Positions 1-11,587 of a stretch of DNA of 64,000 bases are shown here, piece after piece. Every line of letters begins with the position of its first letter. Position 1 is the stretch's first letter. This DNA is from Amblyomma americanum (taxonomy: Eukaryota; Arthropoda; Arachnida; Ixodida; Ixodidae): positions 160,255,124 through 160,319,123 of the forward strand of contig NC_135498.1 of NCBI RefSeq assembly GCF_052857255.1, given 5' to 3'. The translations under genes and the position numbers were made by a program. Below the pieces are notes generated by a model, which was not told where the DNA came from, did not search any database, and saw nothing but the letters and a program-made list of their open reading frames with translations.

Positions 1-232
1 TCTGTCTATAAAGCTTATAGACTCTGTATAGACAAACCCTAAACAACAGTCTATACGCAATACAAATCCTATAGACAGTGTACAGACAATCTGCATAATT
101 AGGCCATGCACATTTAGTAGACTTTTGTCAATACACAGCCTATATACTATGAATAGACAAAAGTAAACATCTATAGGAGGGCAATAGAGTCTATAAGAAG
201 TCTATAGACTGTCTATAGACCATTTTTGTAAA
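1..232. repeat. TCTATAG-rich palindromic cluster
   Basis: The stretch contains many variants of the palindrome GTCTATAGAC (for example TATAGACAGTGTACAGAC and, near 201-220, two adjacent full copies). Spacing is irregular, so this is a degenerate cluster rather than a clean tandem array. No coding sense is seen. It may continue left of the window. Confidence 0.55.
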
Positions 233-239
233 CGCGCAC

Positions 240-1960
240 ATGAACGGAGACGCAGCACCAGAGAGCATACTAGAAAACTGTGACAATGAAAACTGTGCAG
301 GTGCGGTGGCACATATTCTCAAATGCACAACCGCCCAGATAGAAGAAATTCCGATGAAGGTTAATAATGAATTAGGCTCCAGCAGTGAAGAAGTGTTGTT
401 AAAAGAGTTGGAAACATTATTTTCACATAAGCAAGTTCCTCACAGCTTGCGGCAGGTTGGAATGAATTTGATCTATGAAAAAAAAATATGGACCAACATA
501 AATCCATCAGACTGATTACGAGAATGCCGCTTACCTATAAGTTGGCAATTCAGGCAGCAAAATTAAAACTCCAGACAATTATTGAAAGTAGTAACAAATG
601 GGAGAACTTCAGATCGAATACAGAAGTGGTAGGGGCTAAGATGATCGCCTGTTTGTGCTCACGATATGTATAGAAATAACTATAGAGTGTGCAGGAGGCC
701 TCTGTAAACAAGATTCCGGGACATGACCGGTGCGCACGCTAACAACGTAAACAGAGGGCTCCTGTGGAGCACCCATAACGAAGAAGGTAACAGCAAGGCG
801 ATAACAGAACTGCTAGAACAAATTTGCCCAGATTATTAAGTTGTAACTGCAACGGAAGGGGTTCGAAGTACGACAGCAGTGAAGAAAGAAATTCTTCGGC
901 AGGGTTGTCCTTTGTGAGAGTTGCTGTTCACGACTTATATGCTTAATATGGAGAGAAAACTACAAGAAAATAATCTATATTTCAATTTCTCGTACAAATT
1001 AGCTGCAAAATAGTATACCATAGCATGCGGATTTAGTCTACACTGACGATAGCACAAATAGCTGATGGGAAGAAAGATTTACGCAGTGTTGCTTATATTT
1101 GTGAAGATAAAAAAGACACTTTAGGATTTCTATTTAGCGCAAAAACATCAGGTGTGATTATACGCAACGACTTCTCTGAGCAGGTGCCTACAATACAAGG
1201 CTGCGAGATACTCAGGCCAGCAGAATGCAGTAGGTATCTTTATGGAAAAGCGCGAACGGAGTTTAAAGGTAAAAGGGCGAAGAGATGCCGCAATAAAGAA
1301 GCATAGCCTGAATAGCCTGAATGGCCTCACCGGTGCTGCCGTATGCGTAAATAAGATAAACAAATAAGTAAATATATAGAAAACTGTAAAGCTATAACAA
1401 GTATGAAATACTGAGAGGTATCTGCCGAGGAATAATGATACCAGGGCTTAGTTTTCAGAACGAAGGTCTGTGCCTGAGGCTAAATTTTAGGCGCGGGTAT
1501 AAAGAAATCAAAATGCTGTTGACAAGTTAGCACTATGCGCTCACGGCAGTACCACAATGGGGCATTACAGCGAAACACGGGTTGGGCATTGTTTGAAGCG
1601 CTGCATACTCAACAGTAAAATATTCCATGAAGAAGAACGGGCAAGCAAATTGGGCGATTACACAGGGCCGCTAAGGCATTTAAATGGTTGTACAGAACGA
1701 GCACTAACTCACATTGGCTTTAAATGACTATAGAACTGGTATGCATCATAAGAGAGCGGGGAAATAAAAGGTGACAGGTTGAGGACTCGGTTATTTCATG
1801 AAAAAAAAGCACTCTGGGCTGGTACGGAAATGCAAAAAGCAAATCAGGAAGAAATCGTTCAATGATAATTGAAGAAAGAGGCAGCGCTCTACTCTTTAAA
1901 CGTAGATCAGGGTGTACTTGCAGGTGAAGCAACAAAAATAAATTGTACTGAAAGGATTGC
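240..1960 (+). pseudogene. Decayed non-LTR retrotransposon (LINE) reverse transcriptase
   Basis: A 91-codon frame from the ATG at 240 contains EEIPMKVNNELGS and VPHSLRQVGMNLIYEKK. These match the start of LINE reverse transcriptases (usual pattern: DEIP.KLINELG, then IP.SWR...MNLIYKGKG). Further pieces follow in shifting frames: a fingers/palm segment near 515-640, KEILRQGCPL near 890-915, LLFTTYMLNMERKL near 920-965, a YTDD-like palm motif near 1040, and thumb and C-terminal segments to about 1960 (RYLPRNNDT region near 1416). Many stops and frameshifts make it inactive. The element type is a non-LTR element without a visible endonuclease or RNase H; the clade is not certain. The 5' part is either truncated or undetectable in the cluster before 240. 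Confidence 0.75.
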
Positions 1961-4091
1961 ACGTATGTAGTGTGTAGTAAATCTATAGAAACCCTAAATA
2001 AATTTTACTAGACTTTCGCAGTTTGTTTCTGATGTCGACTCAGGAACATTCCTGAGGCCCTATAGGGTCTTGAGATAATAACAAACGTGATGTGAATTGA
2101 TTTGCGGTAGAAGTTAGCAAAATGCGATTGAAAGATTAATCGCTTTAAAGCAGTGCTTTGGCGTAAGCACACCTATTCAGGAACAGAAATTACTTCGGCA
2201 TTAAAGTGAACAGAATTTTTATATTTCAGAAAGGTCGAATATTTACAGAATAACAATAACCTACTGAGATCGTCAAATTGTTTGTATAAATATAAAAATA
2301 AATATACGCCGCGCATGGTGGCGCCTGCCGCCATGCGGCTTCAAAGCGGACGCTCCTAATATAAGTGGGCCCGTCCACTCGTTTCTCCGTCGACCTACAG
2401 TGCCTCATTATTCAGAGTTAAAACAGGCCAACCTTTCCTTTGATTGATCAATGCCATCAGCGTAGTGTACGTTAAAAGAACGACATCTCAAGAATTACTT
2501 GGACCACACCATTATTGCCTCAAACCGCTAAATGTAGGAATTTTTCGAAAACGTACATTCCTAATCGGAATTTTTTGATGAATGTGTTTACCCTCCTCCT
2601 GCTATTTCTGTTCTCTGCAGTAGGTAAAGAAAGAAGTCAAGCCATCATTCTTTGAAAGCAATTGGTTTGCAGAAACAAGAAGCGCGTATTTTTTGAAGCG
2701 GCGAATCCGTCAAAGGTTGCTTTCCACAGAATCACGTCGGCCTGTTGCCATGACGCCGCGGCCAATGCATGTTGCTCCAACTCGTGATTTTTTACAGTGG
2801 CAGTTTACTTAAGCTCGGCGTATACGCTGTGTCCCTCTCCGGCATGCACTGTGGCCACTGTTATCAAGCCTTCGTGTAGAATTTTATTGCGCCTCGTCGA
2901 GGCAAGCAGCATATATGCATTATCTGTCGTTCTTGTTTTTAAATACGTGTCGATTTGTGCGCCCAAACTGCGCTATCGTACGTTACAGACGCATATGCTG
3001 AGATTTTAAACTACAACAAATTGAAAGCTGTCCGATTGCAATACCGGTGAACTCTTGTGGCGTTCGTTTTTGCATAACGAGGAAGAGTCAGCATACAGCA
3101 TAAGGCGGCACTAGTAGAAGGCGAAGGGCTTCTCCAGCCAGACAAGAACGGCAGTTATTTGCCGAAAAGGTGCTGAGAAGGGCCTCTATTAAATTTTCCG
3201 GAAACTTGAGTGCGCTCCCAAACTGTTTTACGTCACAAAACGTGAGTACATACAGCTAACCTTTTTCCCCGAGTGGCTGCTCTTCAGCTATTGCTTCTGT
3301 TAAGCTTCGCTAACATGCTTAATTTTCTTCCGAACAGCTAAGAACGGAGCCCTAACAACATAATATAAAGCCTGCTGCTTGCATGAGTGCACGTGAGTGC
3401 AGCGCACGAAGAAAACAGAAACATTTTAGAAGATAGCACCTCTAAGAAATAGAAAGCAGTATAGCAATACATTAAGAAAAGAAAAAATGGGCCCAACACA
3501 CTTCTTGTAAATGCATCTGAAAGCAGCGCTTGCATAATGAAACACCTAATCTGGTCAACACAATTTAGAAGAAATGAACAATACTATTTTGAAAGAGAAA
3601 TGCAGAGCTGAGATTACGTCGGTGGACAGTGTGACATTCGTGCTAGGTAGCAGATCACGCTATCACCAGTGCGACAGTCAATGCGTTAATCGTCCACAGC
3701 AAACGTTAAGCTAAAAAACTAAGTTATAAAAACACAGTAAGACATAAAATGCCAGACGAAACTATACCGCATGTCTACAGAATCATGTTTCAGTTGTTTG
3801 AGCGTGAAACAAAGAGACAGCTTATATTTGTTTACTATAGACTTATAGCTGTACTCAAAATTCTGCATTTTGTAGTTATGAAAATGAAGAATAGGCCACA
3901 GATAGGTACAACGCGCACATACAGAAATATCGATTGTCTTAACAGGCGCGGTATGCGTTACAGATCTCTAAAAGTGCGTTTAGAAAAATAATATAGCGAT
4001 ATATTCGTAAATTGTCGATATCGGCAGCTGAGAAGCAAATGCTTGCTAGAATGCTTCTCTGGTGAGCGCAAATAATTTTGTGTAGTTATAT
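1961..4091. other. Unassigned AT-rich intergenic DNA
   Basis: Only short chance frames are present. A compact GC-rich patch at about 2308-2410 surrounds a TATAAGTG sequence, but nothing downstream reads as a gene. No repeat family was recognised here. Confidence 0.4.
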
Positions 4092-4237
4092 TATACTGTC
4101 TACGATACATATTGACACAGCGCAACGGAACGAGGACGAGAAGAAACACAAAACGCAAGACAGCGCCCGTCCTGTGTTTCGTGTTTTTTATCGTCCTCGT
4201 TCGGTTGCGCTGTGTCAATCTGTATCGTAGAAAGTAT
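4092..4237. repeat. Foldback hairpin element, arms about 68 bp
   Basis: The left arm from 4092 (ATACTGTCTACGATACAT) and the right arm ending at 4237 are near-perfect reverse complements around a short centre (CAGCGCCCG, about 4161-4169). Both arms include ATTGACACAGCGCAAC and an A/G-rich ACGAGGACGA tract. The structure is a non-autonomous foldback or MITE-like element. Its ACGAGGACAAG-type arm resembles the hairpins at 20511 and 26054. Confidence 0.8.
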
Positions 4238-4778
4238 GCACCAACTAGTCTTCATCAGAATCCTCTATATTATACTGATTTACAAGGCCTACACTAATAA
4301 AAAGCCGTCCTTAAGTGATTTAAACTACCCGTGCTATACTTAAATCTTAAAATGACGTGAAAAATGATGCTACAACTGGTCATTAGTCCATGAACCGATG
4401 AGAACCTCATCCGATATTGCTGACATGCGAGTGCCGTGTTAAGCAATGAAAGGCACTCTCGCATTAACAGCGGTGTACACGACACTTTTCTGACAGTGTC
4501 TAGAGCTTTACTCACATATCACACGGATTCAAAAGCTGCCACAGCACATCAGCAATCCACGCAATTAATCTTAGTGTATCACGAAGAATCAGTGTGATGG
4601 GGCTTTAAAACTTTATACGTTCAGGTTAGTGCATGTGCCACAGTATTGCTCCAAGACCGGCGTCATAGCGTGGGCTAGAGAAATGAGGCTGCACATATTT
4701 ACTCACCAGCCGCTGTTTCCCAAGCATTTACTCAAAATTTTTCCAAGTCTTAAATAAAAAAGCGCGGTTTTATGGTGC

Positions 4779-7700
4779 TCAATCCCGATTGTTCCTGCGA
4801 GCCCCAGCACCGAAGATGAGCGCGCCCAGGACTCCGACGCCCAAGAGCACGGCGCCTCCGATGGCGAGTGGCTGGACGACGTCGCAGACGACCTTCTCAG
4901 CGTCATGCTCTTCAGCGGGCATGTCTATTCCGAACTGACGAAGAAAGTCTTGTGCCCATTTCTGGCAGTTGTTGGCAGTCAGGTGGTAAGGGCCCGAGTC
5001 GCACATCTTCTTCATAACTTCCTCGATTCGCTTCTCAGAAATCCAATGCTTCCCAAGGTGCCTCTGGAAAGAAAACAAAAGCAGAGCTACACTATCAGTG
5101 ATGCGACTGTTATGCCGCAGAGGCAGGTTTTTATGACGTCACAATGTCATGTGACCTATGGCTCGAGTAGGTTGCTTCTCAGGGGAGTGTTCGCTCACGC
5201 CGCAGACGATGACGGGTCTTGCGCTGAACGGGCCTTTAACGCAATCGCGTTAAAACCCGACTGCGCAACGACAGGCCTGAAATTAAGCCTTTCGGCCAGA
5301 ATTCTGTCGACCTAACCTGATCAGATGCACTTTTGGAAACCCAGAAAAGAAAATAATAGCAATGGCAGGCGAAACCACTGCTGAGTGACGGAAACAAGCT
5401 ACTTCCGCTCAAAGTGCGATCAACGCGAAGGATTAGATTTTTATTCCTTGATAATCAAAATGACGCAGAGCTGGCCCACCCTAACGGTTCTACAATTCAA
5501 CGCGTCAGCAGGTCGTGATGTCTGTGCATTCCGCCGCTAGATTCCTCAGCAGTGCACAGCAAGATGCTTATCCTCCACTGCGCACGTTCCTGTAACGCTC
5601 TTGCAACAAAGCGTTTATATGTGGGCAGGTTTGCCAAATGTATACGTTTCCGCCTTGTAACTTCAACTGAATCCCTGCATCACAATCGATATATCCGTTC
5701 TTGTGACGTATAGCGCGGAGAATATTTTTTAAGTCTAATCAGCCGTCACTACATATAAGGAAAAATTAGAATGTGGAGCGTTATGTTTGATAAAGATTTA
5801 CGCCCAGAAACTACTCGTCTGCTGTATAGAGACGCGTACGGGACGGCGCAGGTATAATTTTGACCAAATGCGACTCTAATAGAACCCAGAGAACAACGCT
5901 ATTCCATCTTTCTTCTTACTAAAAACTCTATGGTACTGTTCCTACCAGATGTGTTCCTATTTTTTGGGTGCAAATACGCGCTTATTCCTGAGAAAATTCC
6001 ATTTAAACAATTCCCCGCCACACGATTATAACTCACGACGTGTTCATCGAAAAGGAAGCCAATGATCACCGCTCTGAAGAGTATGTCAGTCTAATCTGGA
6101 CTCTGAAATTCGCCCTCCCCTCCACCCAAAATAGGCTCCGAATTAACTTAGACTACCGGCGATTCTTTAACTTGCGCTGCATCGCACAAAACAAGGGCGT
6201 TTCGCATTGCCCCTCCATCGAAATACGGCCGACACGGCCGAGATCGAACTCGTGACCTTGGGATTAGCAGGAGAGCGCCAAAGCCACTGCGATGGGTATC
6301 AGCCAGGAAAATGAAAGTATCTGATCGCCCCATAAATTTTAGCTAATAGCATTTCTGCATTCCCCACTTTTTCCGAGTCTCGTTACATTTCGTGCACCGA
6401 TAATCCATTAACATGCTCGATCGCTAACCAGTCCAGACCACTTCACTCCTCTTCCAGTTACATCAGGCCTTCTACACAGTTGCGAGAATAAAAAAAATTT
6501 CGAAGGCACTGATCTCTGCTTCAGTGGACAAATGCGAAAGCATTGCGTTCGTTGCTGTTGCTCTGTTTCCACTTCGGCAATTTCCACTTACGACATACTA
6601 TATCGCTTCGGCAAGTTCCGATTACGGCACACTGCGGCACGTCGTTATATAAGGTCAGTGCCTTATATCCGATTTCTGATTACGACATACTGACATGCTA
6701 GGATACTTCGTAACATTTTGTTTCTAGTTGCCACACTTTAAGGCACTTCGTTATATCCGGTCTTATCGAATATCCGATTGTTCATTATGCCGTACTGCAG
6801 CATTTCTTTATATTCATTTATTTATTACAAGTACCTACAGTGTCCATGAGGTATTATTGTAGGGGGATTAATGGCATACATATCACACGCAAAGAAAATA
6901 TTGGGAACATGTGGGCAAGGCAACACAACGTAAGAAAACAAGAAGAAATGAATTCATAACTAGTTGTATCAATGATAACATAACACAAGGTACATCAGGT
7001 TATCGTTTCAATAACTGTTTGAATATTGGGTGCGCAAACTACATCATCCGGAAGACTATTCCAGTCGAGAATTGACTACCTGGTATATCCGGTTTCTAGT
7101 TGTGACATACCACGGCACTTCGTTATATCCGACCTTGCTCGTGATACCCGGTTTCTGGTTATGACATAAAATGACAATTCGTTATATGCGGTCTTGTTCG
7201 TCATATCCGGTCTGTGTTTACGACATACTGTAACACTTCGCTATATCCGATCGTTGGTTATATCAAGCTCCTAATTACGACATATTACGGCACTTCATTA
7301 TATCCGGTCTTTTATTAGCTCTAGTTAGGGCATACTACGCACGTACAGTACTTTATACCTCGTTACCTACATCACATGACTTGGTACCCCGATCTGTGGA
7401 CACTTTTTGCGGACACAATCTGCGGACAATTTCCGGTGACGGTTTTTCGCTCTCAGGAAGCATATAATGGTTTCGCGTTAAAAATGAAGCAAATTTTCTC
7501 GAACGCGCCCCGACTGGCAAGGGAGGGTCCGTTGCAAATGCATTCATTAAACTTGCCCAGTCGCATGACAACTGCTCGGCTAGACACTCAACTACCAGTT
7601 GGCAGCGCTTACCTTGTAAGGGTAGGTCGCTTCGAAGGCGGCCCTCTTCTTCCAGTATCGGCGGCCCGTCAGGTCCCCCGCGTGGTCCATGTCGGCGTCG

Positions 7701-7894
7701 CAGATAAGCACCTCGTCCTCGCCGTAGTCGAAGACCAGCAGCCAGTGCTTCTCCCACGACTCGCCGCACACCGACCGGGATGTCGAGGCGAAGAACGAGA
7801 GGACGTTCAGGGCACTGCCCCCCAAATCCCTCTGCATAATGGGGGTGCTGCAGAGGTACACATCGCACCGGTCCGAGTGCGTGTATCCCGACAT
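4779..7894 (-). CDS. LRAT/PPPDE-like papain-fold protein with C-terminal membrane anchor (two exons)
   Basis: This is the only convincing host gene. Exon 1 is 7613-7894 (ATG at 7892-7894, 94 codons), ending CCTTACAAG before donor GTAAGC. Exon 2 is 4779-5063, following the pyrimidine-rich acceptor TTTCTTTCCAG, with stop TGA at 4779-4781. Both junctions are phase 0, giving 188 residues. His50 sits in EKHWLLVFDYG, and Cys127 in GPYHLTANNCQKWAQDFL. A His followed much later by an Asn-Cys motif is the layout of circularly permuted papain-like enzymes: LRAT/PLAAT thiol acyltransferases or PPPDE/DeSI peptidases. Residues about 158-180 are a glycine-rich hydrophobic segment followed by RRNNRD, like the C-terminal anchor of PLAAT proteins. 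Inference: a membrane-tethered thiol acyltransferase or hydrolase. The choice between the two families is open, since the motif is NCQ rather than NCEHF. The 2,549-bp intron carries repeats. Confidence 0.78.
5111..5262 (+). repeat. Second SINE-like family, 3' part (copy 1)
   Basis: The segment has GGCAGGTTTTTATGACGTCA, then a TCATGTGACC block, a GTTCGCTCACGCCGCAGACGA block and a CGCAATCGCGTTAAAA end. The same ordered blocks recur at 10021-10265 and 31485-31805, so this is a dispersed repeat. It lies just inside the 3' end of the host gene's intron. Confidence 0.6.
6212..6298 (-). repeat. Ruka-type SINE head fragment
   Basis: Read on the minus strand this is the tRNA-like head of the SINE (GAGCGCC-like A-box region, GTTCGATCTCGG-like B box, then the CCGTATTTCGATGGAGG junction). 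The body is missing. It lies within the intron of the host gene. Confidence 0.65.
6545..7340. repeat. Intronic minisatellite, unit about 60 bp
   Basis: Diverged units carry CACTTCGTTATATCCGGTCT, then GTTTCTAGTTACGACATAC. The clearest spacing, between 7111 and 7171, is about 60 bp. The array lies in the intron of the LRAT/PPPDE-like gene and is split by a LINE stub at about 6800-7080. Units differ by several substitutions, so it is old. Confidence 0.75.
6800..7080 (-). mobile_element. 5'-truncated LINE 3' end inserted in the minisatellite
   Basis: On the minus strand the segment opens with a frame reading DWNSLPDDVVCAPNIQTVIE before a stop. This is the usual C-terminus of CR1/Jockey-like reverse transcriptase ORFs (WNSLP...). 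About 200 bp of 3' UTR follow, then a tail AATAAATAAATGAA. The sequence on both sides is the 60-bp minisatellite, so the stub arrived after the array formed. Confidence 0.75.
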
Positions 7895-7964
7895 CCCAGT
7901 CTTCCTTGTTGCTGTGCTTTTAGGGTTGAAGGGCCGGAACCACGTTGAGTACCAGCGGTGAGCG

Positions 7965-7975
7965 TCTTATAAAAA
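7965..7975 (-). promoter_or_regulatory. TATA box of the LRAT/PPPDE-like gene
   Basis: On the minus strand TTTTTTATAAGACG lies about 75 bp upstream of the ATG at 7894. That leaves room for a start site near 7935-7945 and a short 5' leader. A TGACGTC (CRE-like half palindrome) is a further 20 or so bp upstream near 7992-8000. Position relative to the start codon is the main support. Confidence 0.5.
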
Positions 7976-8644
7976 AGTGAAAGTGAGCAGGAGACGTCAG
8001 TAGGCAGTCTCGGAAACGAGAGCGCAGCAAAGCGTCGCCGGGGTTCGGTCGGCACGTCTGCAAAAGGAAATGAAGTACTCAGTATTCATATGAGCTCGCC
8101 TTACTGCGATAGCACAGTGGCCTTCTCGCTAGCGGCAACGAAACCTGCCCAGCTAAGCGAGAATTCAATTCCCCGCTCAAAAAATGCATGCGCGCGCCCT
8201 ACTTCAGGCCAACGCTCTGGAAGGTATAAACAGAGCGCAGGCGCAAGTGAAATGTTGAAGATAACTATGCATTCATTTTACACACGAAAACTCCGGAGAG
8301 AGCTACGAACTTTTTGTGTTAATTTCATCTGCTCCATTTGTGGGCGAAGGGTGATTCCATTCAACAGTCATTGAAAGAAAACCAATATGTGCGCGGAAAC
8401 GCCGTTTGTAAGGATGACCAAGCATTGTTGTAGAAATGAAGGCGTGAGTACATGTCCCGTATCTTTATCTTCTTGCAGTTCACTTCGTCACGCCGTCTGA
8501 AAGCATTCACATTGGTGTGCTACTCTATGATTAAGGAACTGGGCACGATAAAAAAAAACGTGAAGAAATAAATGAGCTCAGTTGTGCCATCTAGAGTCAA
8601 CAAGCCTTAACTATACAGTTAAGTGACAAGTAGCGTCATTTACT
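7976..8644. other. Upstream flank of the host gene, no feature
   Basis: Apart from the promoter elements near 7965-8000, nothing codes convincingly. The 94-codon plus-strand frame at 8090-8374 has no recognisable motif. Confidence 0.4.
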
Positions 8645-8880
8645 GAGCACAAAGATGGGCATCCTCACAAGGGCGACACCTCATGAGGGCGTCCTCACCC
8701 TCACCTCATGAAGATTTCACTCGGTGAAGTGAGGGTGAGGGAGAATGGGCGCAAGAAAATTCGTGCGGACGAGGGTGATGGAGGAAAGACATGGTGAGGT
8801 GAGGGCGAGGGAGAAAAGACATGATGAGGTGAGGGTGAGAGGGAAGAATTCACTATTCGAGGGCGAGGGTGGTGGCCCAA
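8645..8880. repeat. GAGGTGAGGGTGAGGG minisatellite (locus 1)
   Basis: Purine-rich units GAGGTGAGGGTGAGGGAGAA repeat with AAGACATG spacers. At the left end there is an inverted segment (CCTCACCCTCACCTCATG), so the array includes both orientations and can fold. A related locus lies at 14165-14350. Confidence 0.75.
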
Positions 8881-10020
8881 ACCGTACTAAGGGCTAACGC
8901 TTCTGCCTGTAACGCCCGTTATGACTTCCCATTTTAAGGCGCTACGCCTTAGGGTGAAGATCCCGGGGAACACGTAGTTTCTGCACTCTGGAGGTACACG
9001 AGGCGAACACGAAACGCGGGTGTAGCACACATTCTCCGTCACCGTGATGTAGTACACCGCCGAAAAACGCGCTCTTCTAACTCACAAACCTTTTTTTTTA
9101 ATTCTGTGAAGTATTCGGTGAAACACCCTGTATAGTGCGATGACAAGAGGCCACTGGCCGGGCCGGTGGCTGCCAGTCCAACGGGAACCATGGTACCGCA
9201 GTCAACAGTTTAATTATCATCCCCGAGTCTGTCGCATGATCAGAGTGTAAAGTAAAACACGTAGAAATTATACCTAGTAAGGCTGTTAAATTCCATTGTT
9301 CTAGGCCATCTTTGCCGAAAGGAGGTCAGATTTCAGCTCAGTGAGGTTTCACAGAATTGGCTGCAGCGCAAGAAACGCTTTTGCGAAATTCCACTGCCAA
9401 ATCAAAGCCTCTTGGCGGCGTTGGTGCATAATTTTTTAATTCACGCTATGAGTAATTCAGTACAGTCATATCTCCTTTGTATATTCTTTTTCTCTTGAAC
9501 TGCGGTACAGGAAGCTGTGCCGCAATGTAGTGGGCAAGGGCGACCGCTGTAGTCTTACCATGAAAATAAAGCAGCACTTTAACCCCCTTCGTCTGAATCA
9601 TCGCTCGCTCCGCATTGCATTCTACGATGTGCAAAAACATAAATGCTGTACTGTTCTCCAAATAACATCAACATCTCGATTTCTTTCTGTCTCTGGCCAG
9701 TGTCCGCGTAATCGCGCGCCTGATTTTATAAACCAAATTTTCATCAGACATGGTAGGTAATTGACACTCAGCGTTTGAGAAAGGTGTAGACGTGCAAGCA
9801 AAAAATTCACGGGCGGTTTCGCTTGGGGTAAGCATGAATTATCGTGCTCTAGCACCGTTACTCCTGTTTCGCATGGTTTATCTTGCATTTCTATGCTCTT
9901 TCTTCGCCTCAACATGCTCACTTTGGTTGATATGCCATATCATGTAAGTTTGTGTGTTATTGCATCATTTTAGACTTTTACTGCGGTAGAATTGGTAACT
10001 CTTTACATTCAGAGATACCT
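8881..10020. other. Unassigned intergenic DNA
   Basis: Frames at 9446-9921 overlap on both strands and show no known domain. No recognised repeat. Confidence 0.4.
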
Positions 10021-10265
10021 GGGAGTCCTGATTCCGCTCCAGGCACAGATGTGCAGCGGTCAAGCTACGGGCCATTGCCCTGGATGACAGGTGCTGCCAT
10101 CGGTGGGGCTTGTGAGACCTATGTTGTTCCAGAGGAATCTCTCGCGACTAATCATTAAATTGAACTGCCACGGTGGGCAGTTTGTTTACAATTCGATGGG
10201 CAGCTTTTGGTGACATCACAACGTCACGTGACCAAGGTGGCCCACGCGCTAGAAGCAGGCTTCGG
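10021..10265 (+). repeat. Second SINE-like family (copy 2)
   Basis: It shares ordered blocks with 31485-31805: a CTCGCGACTAATCATT block, TGCCACGGTGGGCAG, then GGTGACATCACAACGTCACG and a GTGGCCCA block. The copy is diverged and lacks the final CGCGTTAAAA block. Confidence 0.55.
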
Positions 10266-11587
10266 ACAGGCAGACAACCACTTTTCGGTGGATTGGAAGC
10301 AATAGAGCACTAAAATGGCAACCACAAGAATCGTTCACTCCAGACTCGGGGAGTTAGTGATTACTATTATTGAGCCCAACTGGTGCATTTTAGCGAGCCG
10401 TTTGATTTTCTTGTGGCCTCAATAATGCTTTATTTTAAGCGACCGCATAACGGCCTCACTGCAGCGGAAAGCCGGCATCGTACTGGGGGAAGACACTAAA
10501 GAAATAAAAAAAAATTAAAGCTGGGGGAGCGGGATCCGAACTCGCAGCGGCACTAAAAAATCAGTTCCGTCACCACAACTTTTCTTTAAGTATGATATTT
10601 ATAAGATTGATAATATATTCTGTTTACATTCATTGAATTACTTACAAAGCTTTTAGGATACGCCACGCAACATAACGCAGAAAGACAGCAACAGAGCAGT
10701 AGACACGAGGAATAGGCTGAGCGCATCACCAAGAAGGATTGCCATTCCGGTTTTAAGTCGGTCGGTTCATACATTTCCTTAATTTGAACAGTCAGTTGGG
10801 AGAAATCCTAGCATCCTGCCTCTACGAACTGTCAAGATCTCGTGCTGCGCTTGCAATGTCATCATCTTCGTCACGTAGCCGCGTTCACCAGAGTTGGTGA
10901 AAGTGCCAGTCTCTCAGCTGTAGTTTGAAAGCGTGGGCTTCATGATCTTGCATCCGTGCGCGTAGAAGCGTCATCAGACGAACATGTAACAAACCGCAAG
11001 AAATGGCGGGCGGAAGATTAGAAGCAGTAAAATTGAAAAGACCCAGTGCAATGGCAATGTCATCGGGTATTGGTAATTAAGCGACCTAAAAAAATTCCTC
11101 GTTCTGAGTCTATTCTGTGCCTCGCACTTATTTTAATTATCGTGATAAACGCTAATGAATTCTTTTCTAACTACTCTTGGCCTACGTTAGTTTTGTACAC
11201 AGACACAACAATGCGCTTATTGATTTTAGCAGTCCATTTTACACAGTCGGCATGGCAGCAGCAAACGAGGCAGCATGTTAAGCAATCCTGTTTGCTTTGC
11301 CATCCAAGTTAGTGGTTCCAAATCTACACATTGCTGCAGGAGTGACGATGGCTTTCAAGTGCTGCTGCTGCCCTGCTCACTGTGTGTTCAGCGTTTTCTT
11401 TCTTGCGTGATCGCATTATCATAAGATATGTTGTCTTGTGGCGGTGTTAAAACAAATCCTTGCCCGATTGAAAAACAAATGCTATTGAAATTGCCCAAAA
11501 GGCCAGAGCAAGAATAGTTCAACAATAGGGGCTTGTAGGCGTCTCAAAAGATAACTGAGAATTAACTTTCCGGTTTAACTCAGCGAA
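10266..11587. other. Unassigned intergenic DNA
   Basis: No domain-bearing frame is present. A short GGGATCCGAACTCGCAGC segment near 10530 looks like a tRNA-type B box and may be a SINE scrap. Confidence 0.35.

Noticed and set aside
7376..7948. 190-codon plus-strand frame
   Set aside because: It is the antisense shadow of exon 1 of the LRAT/PPPDE-like gene.
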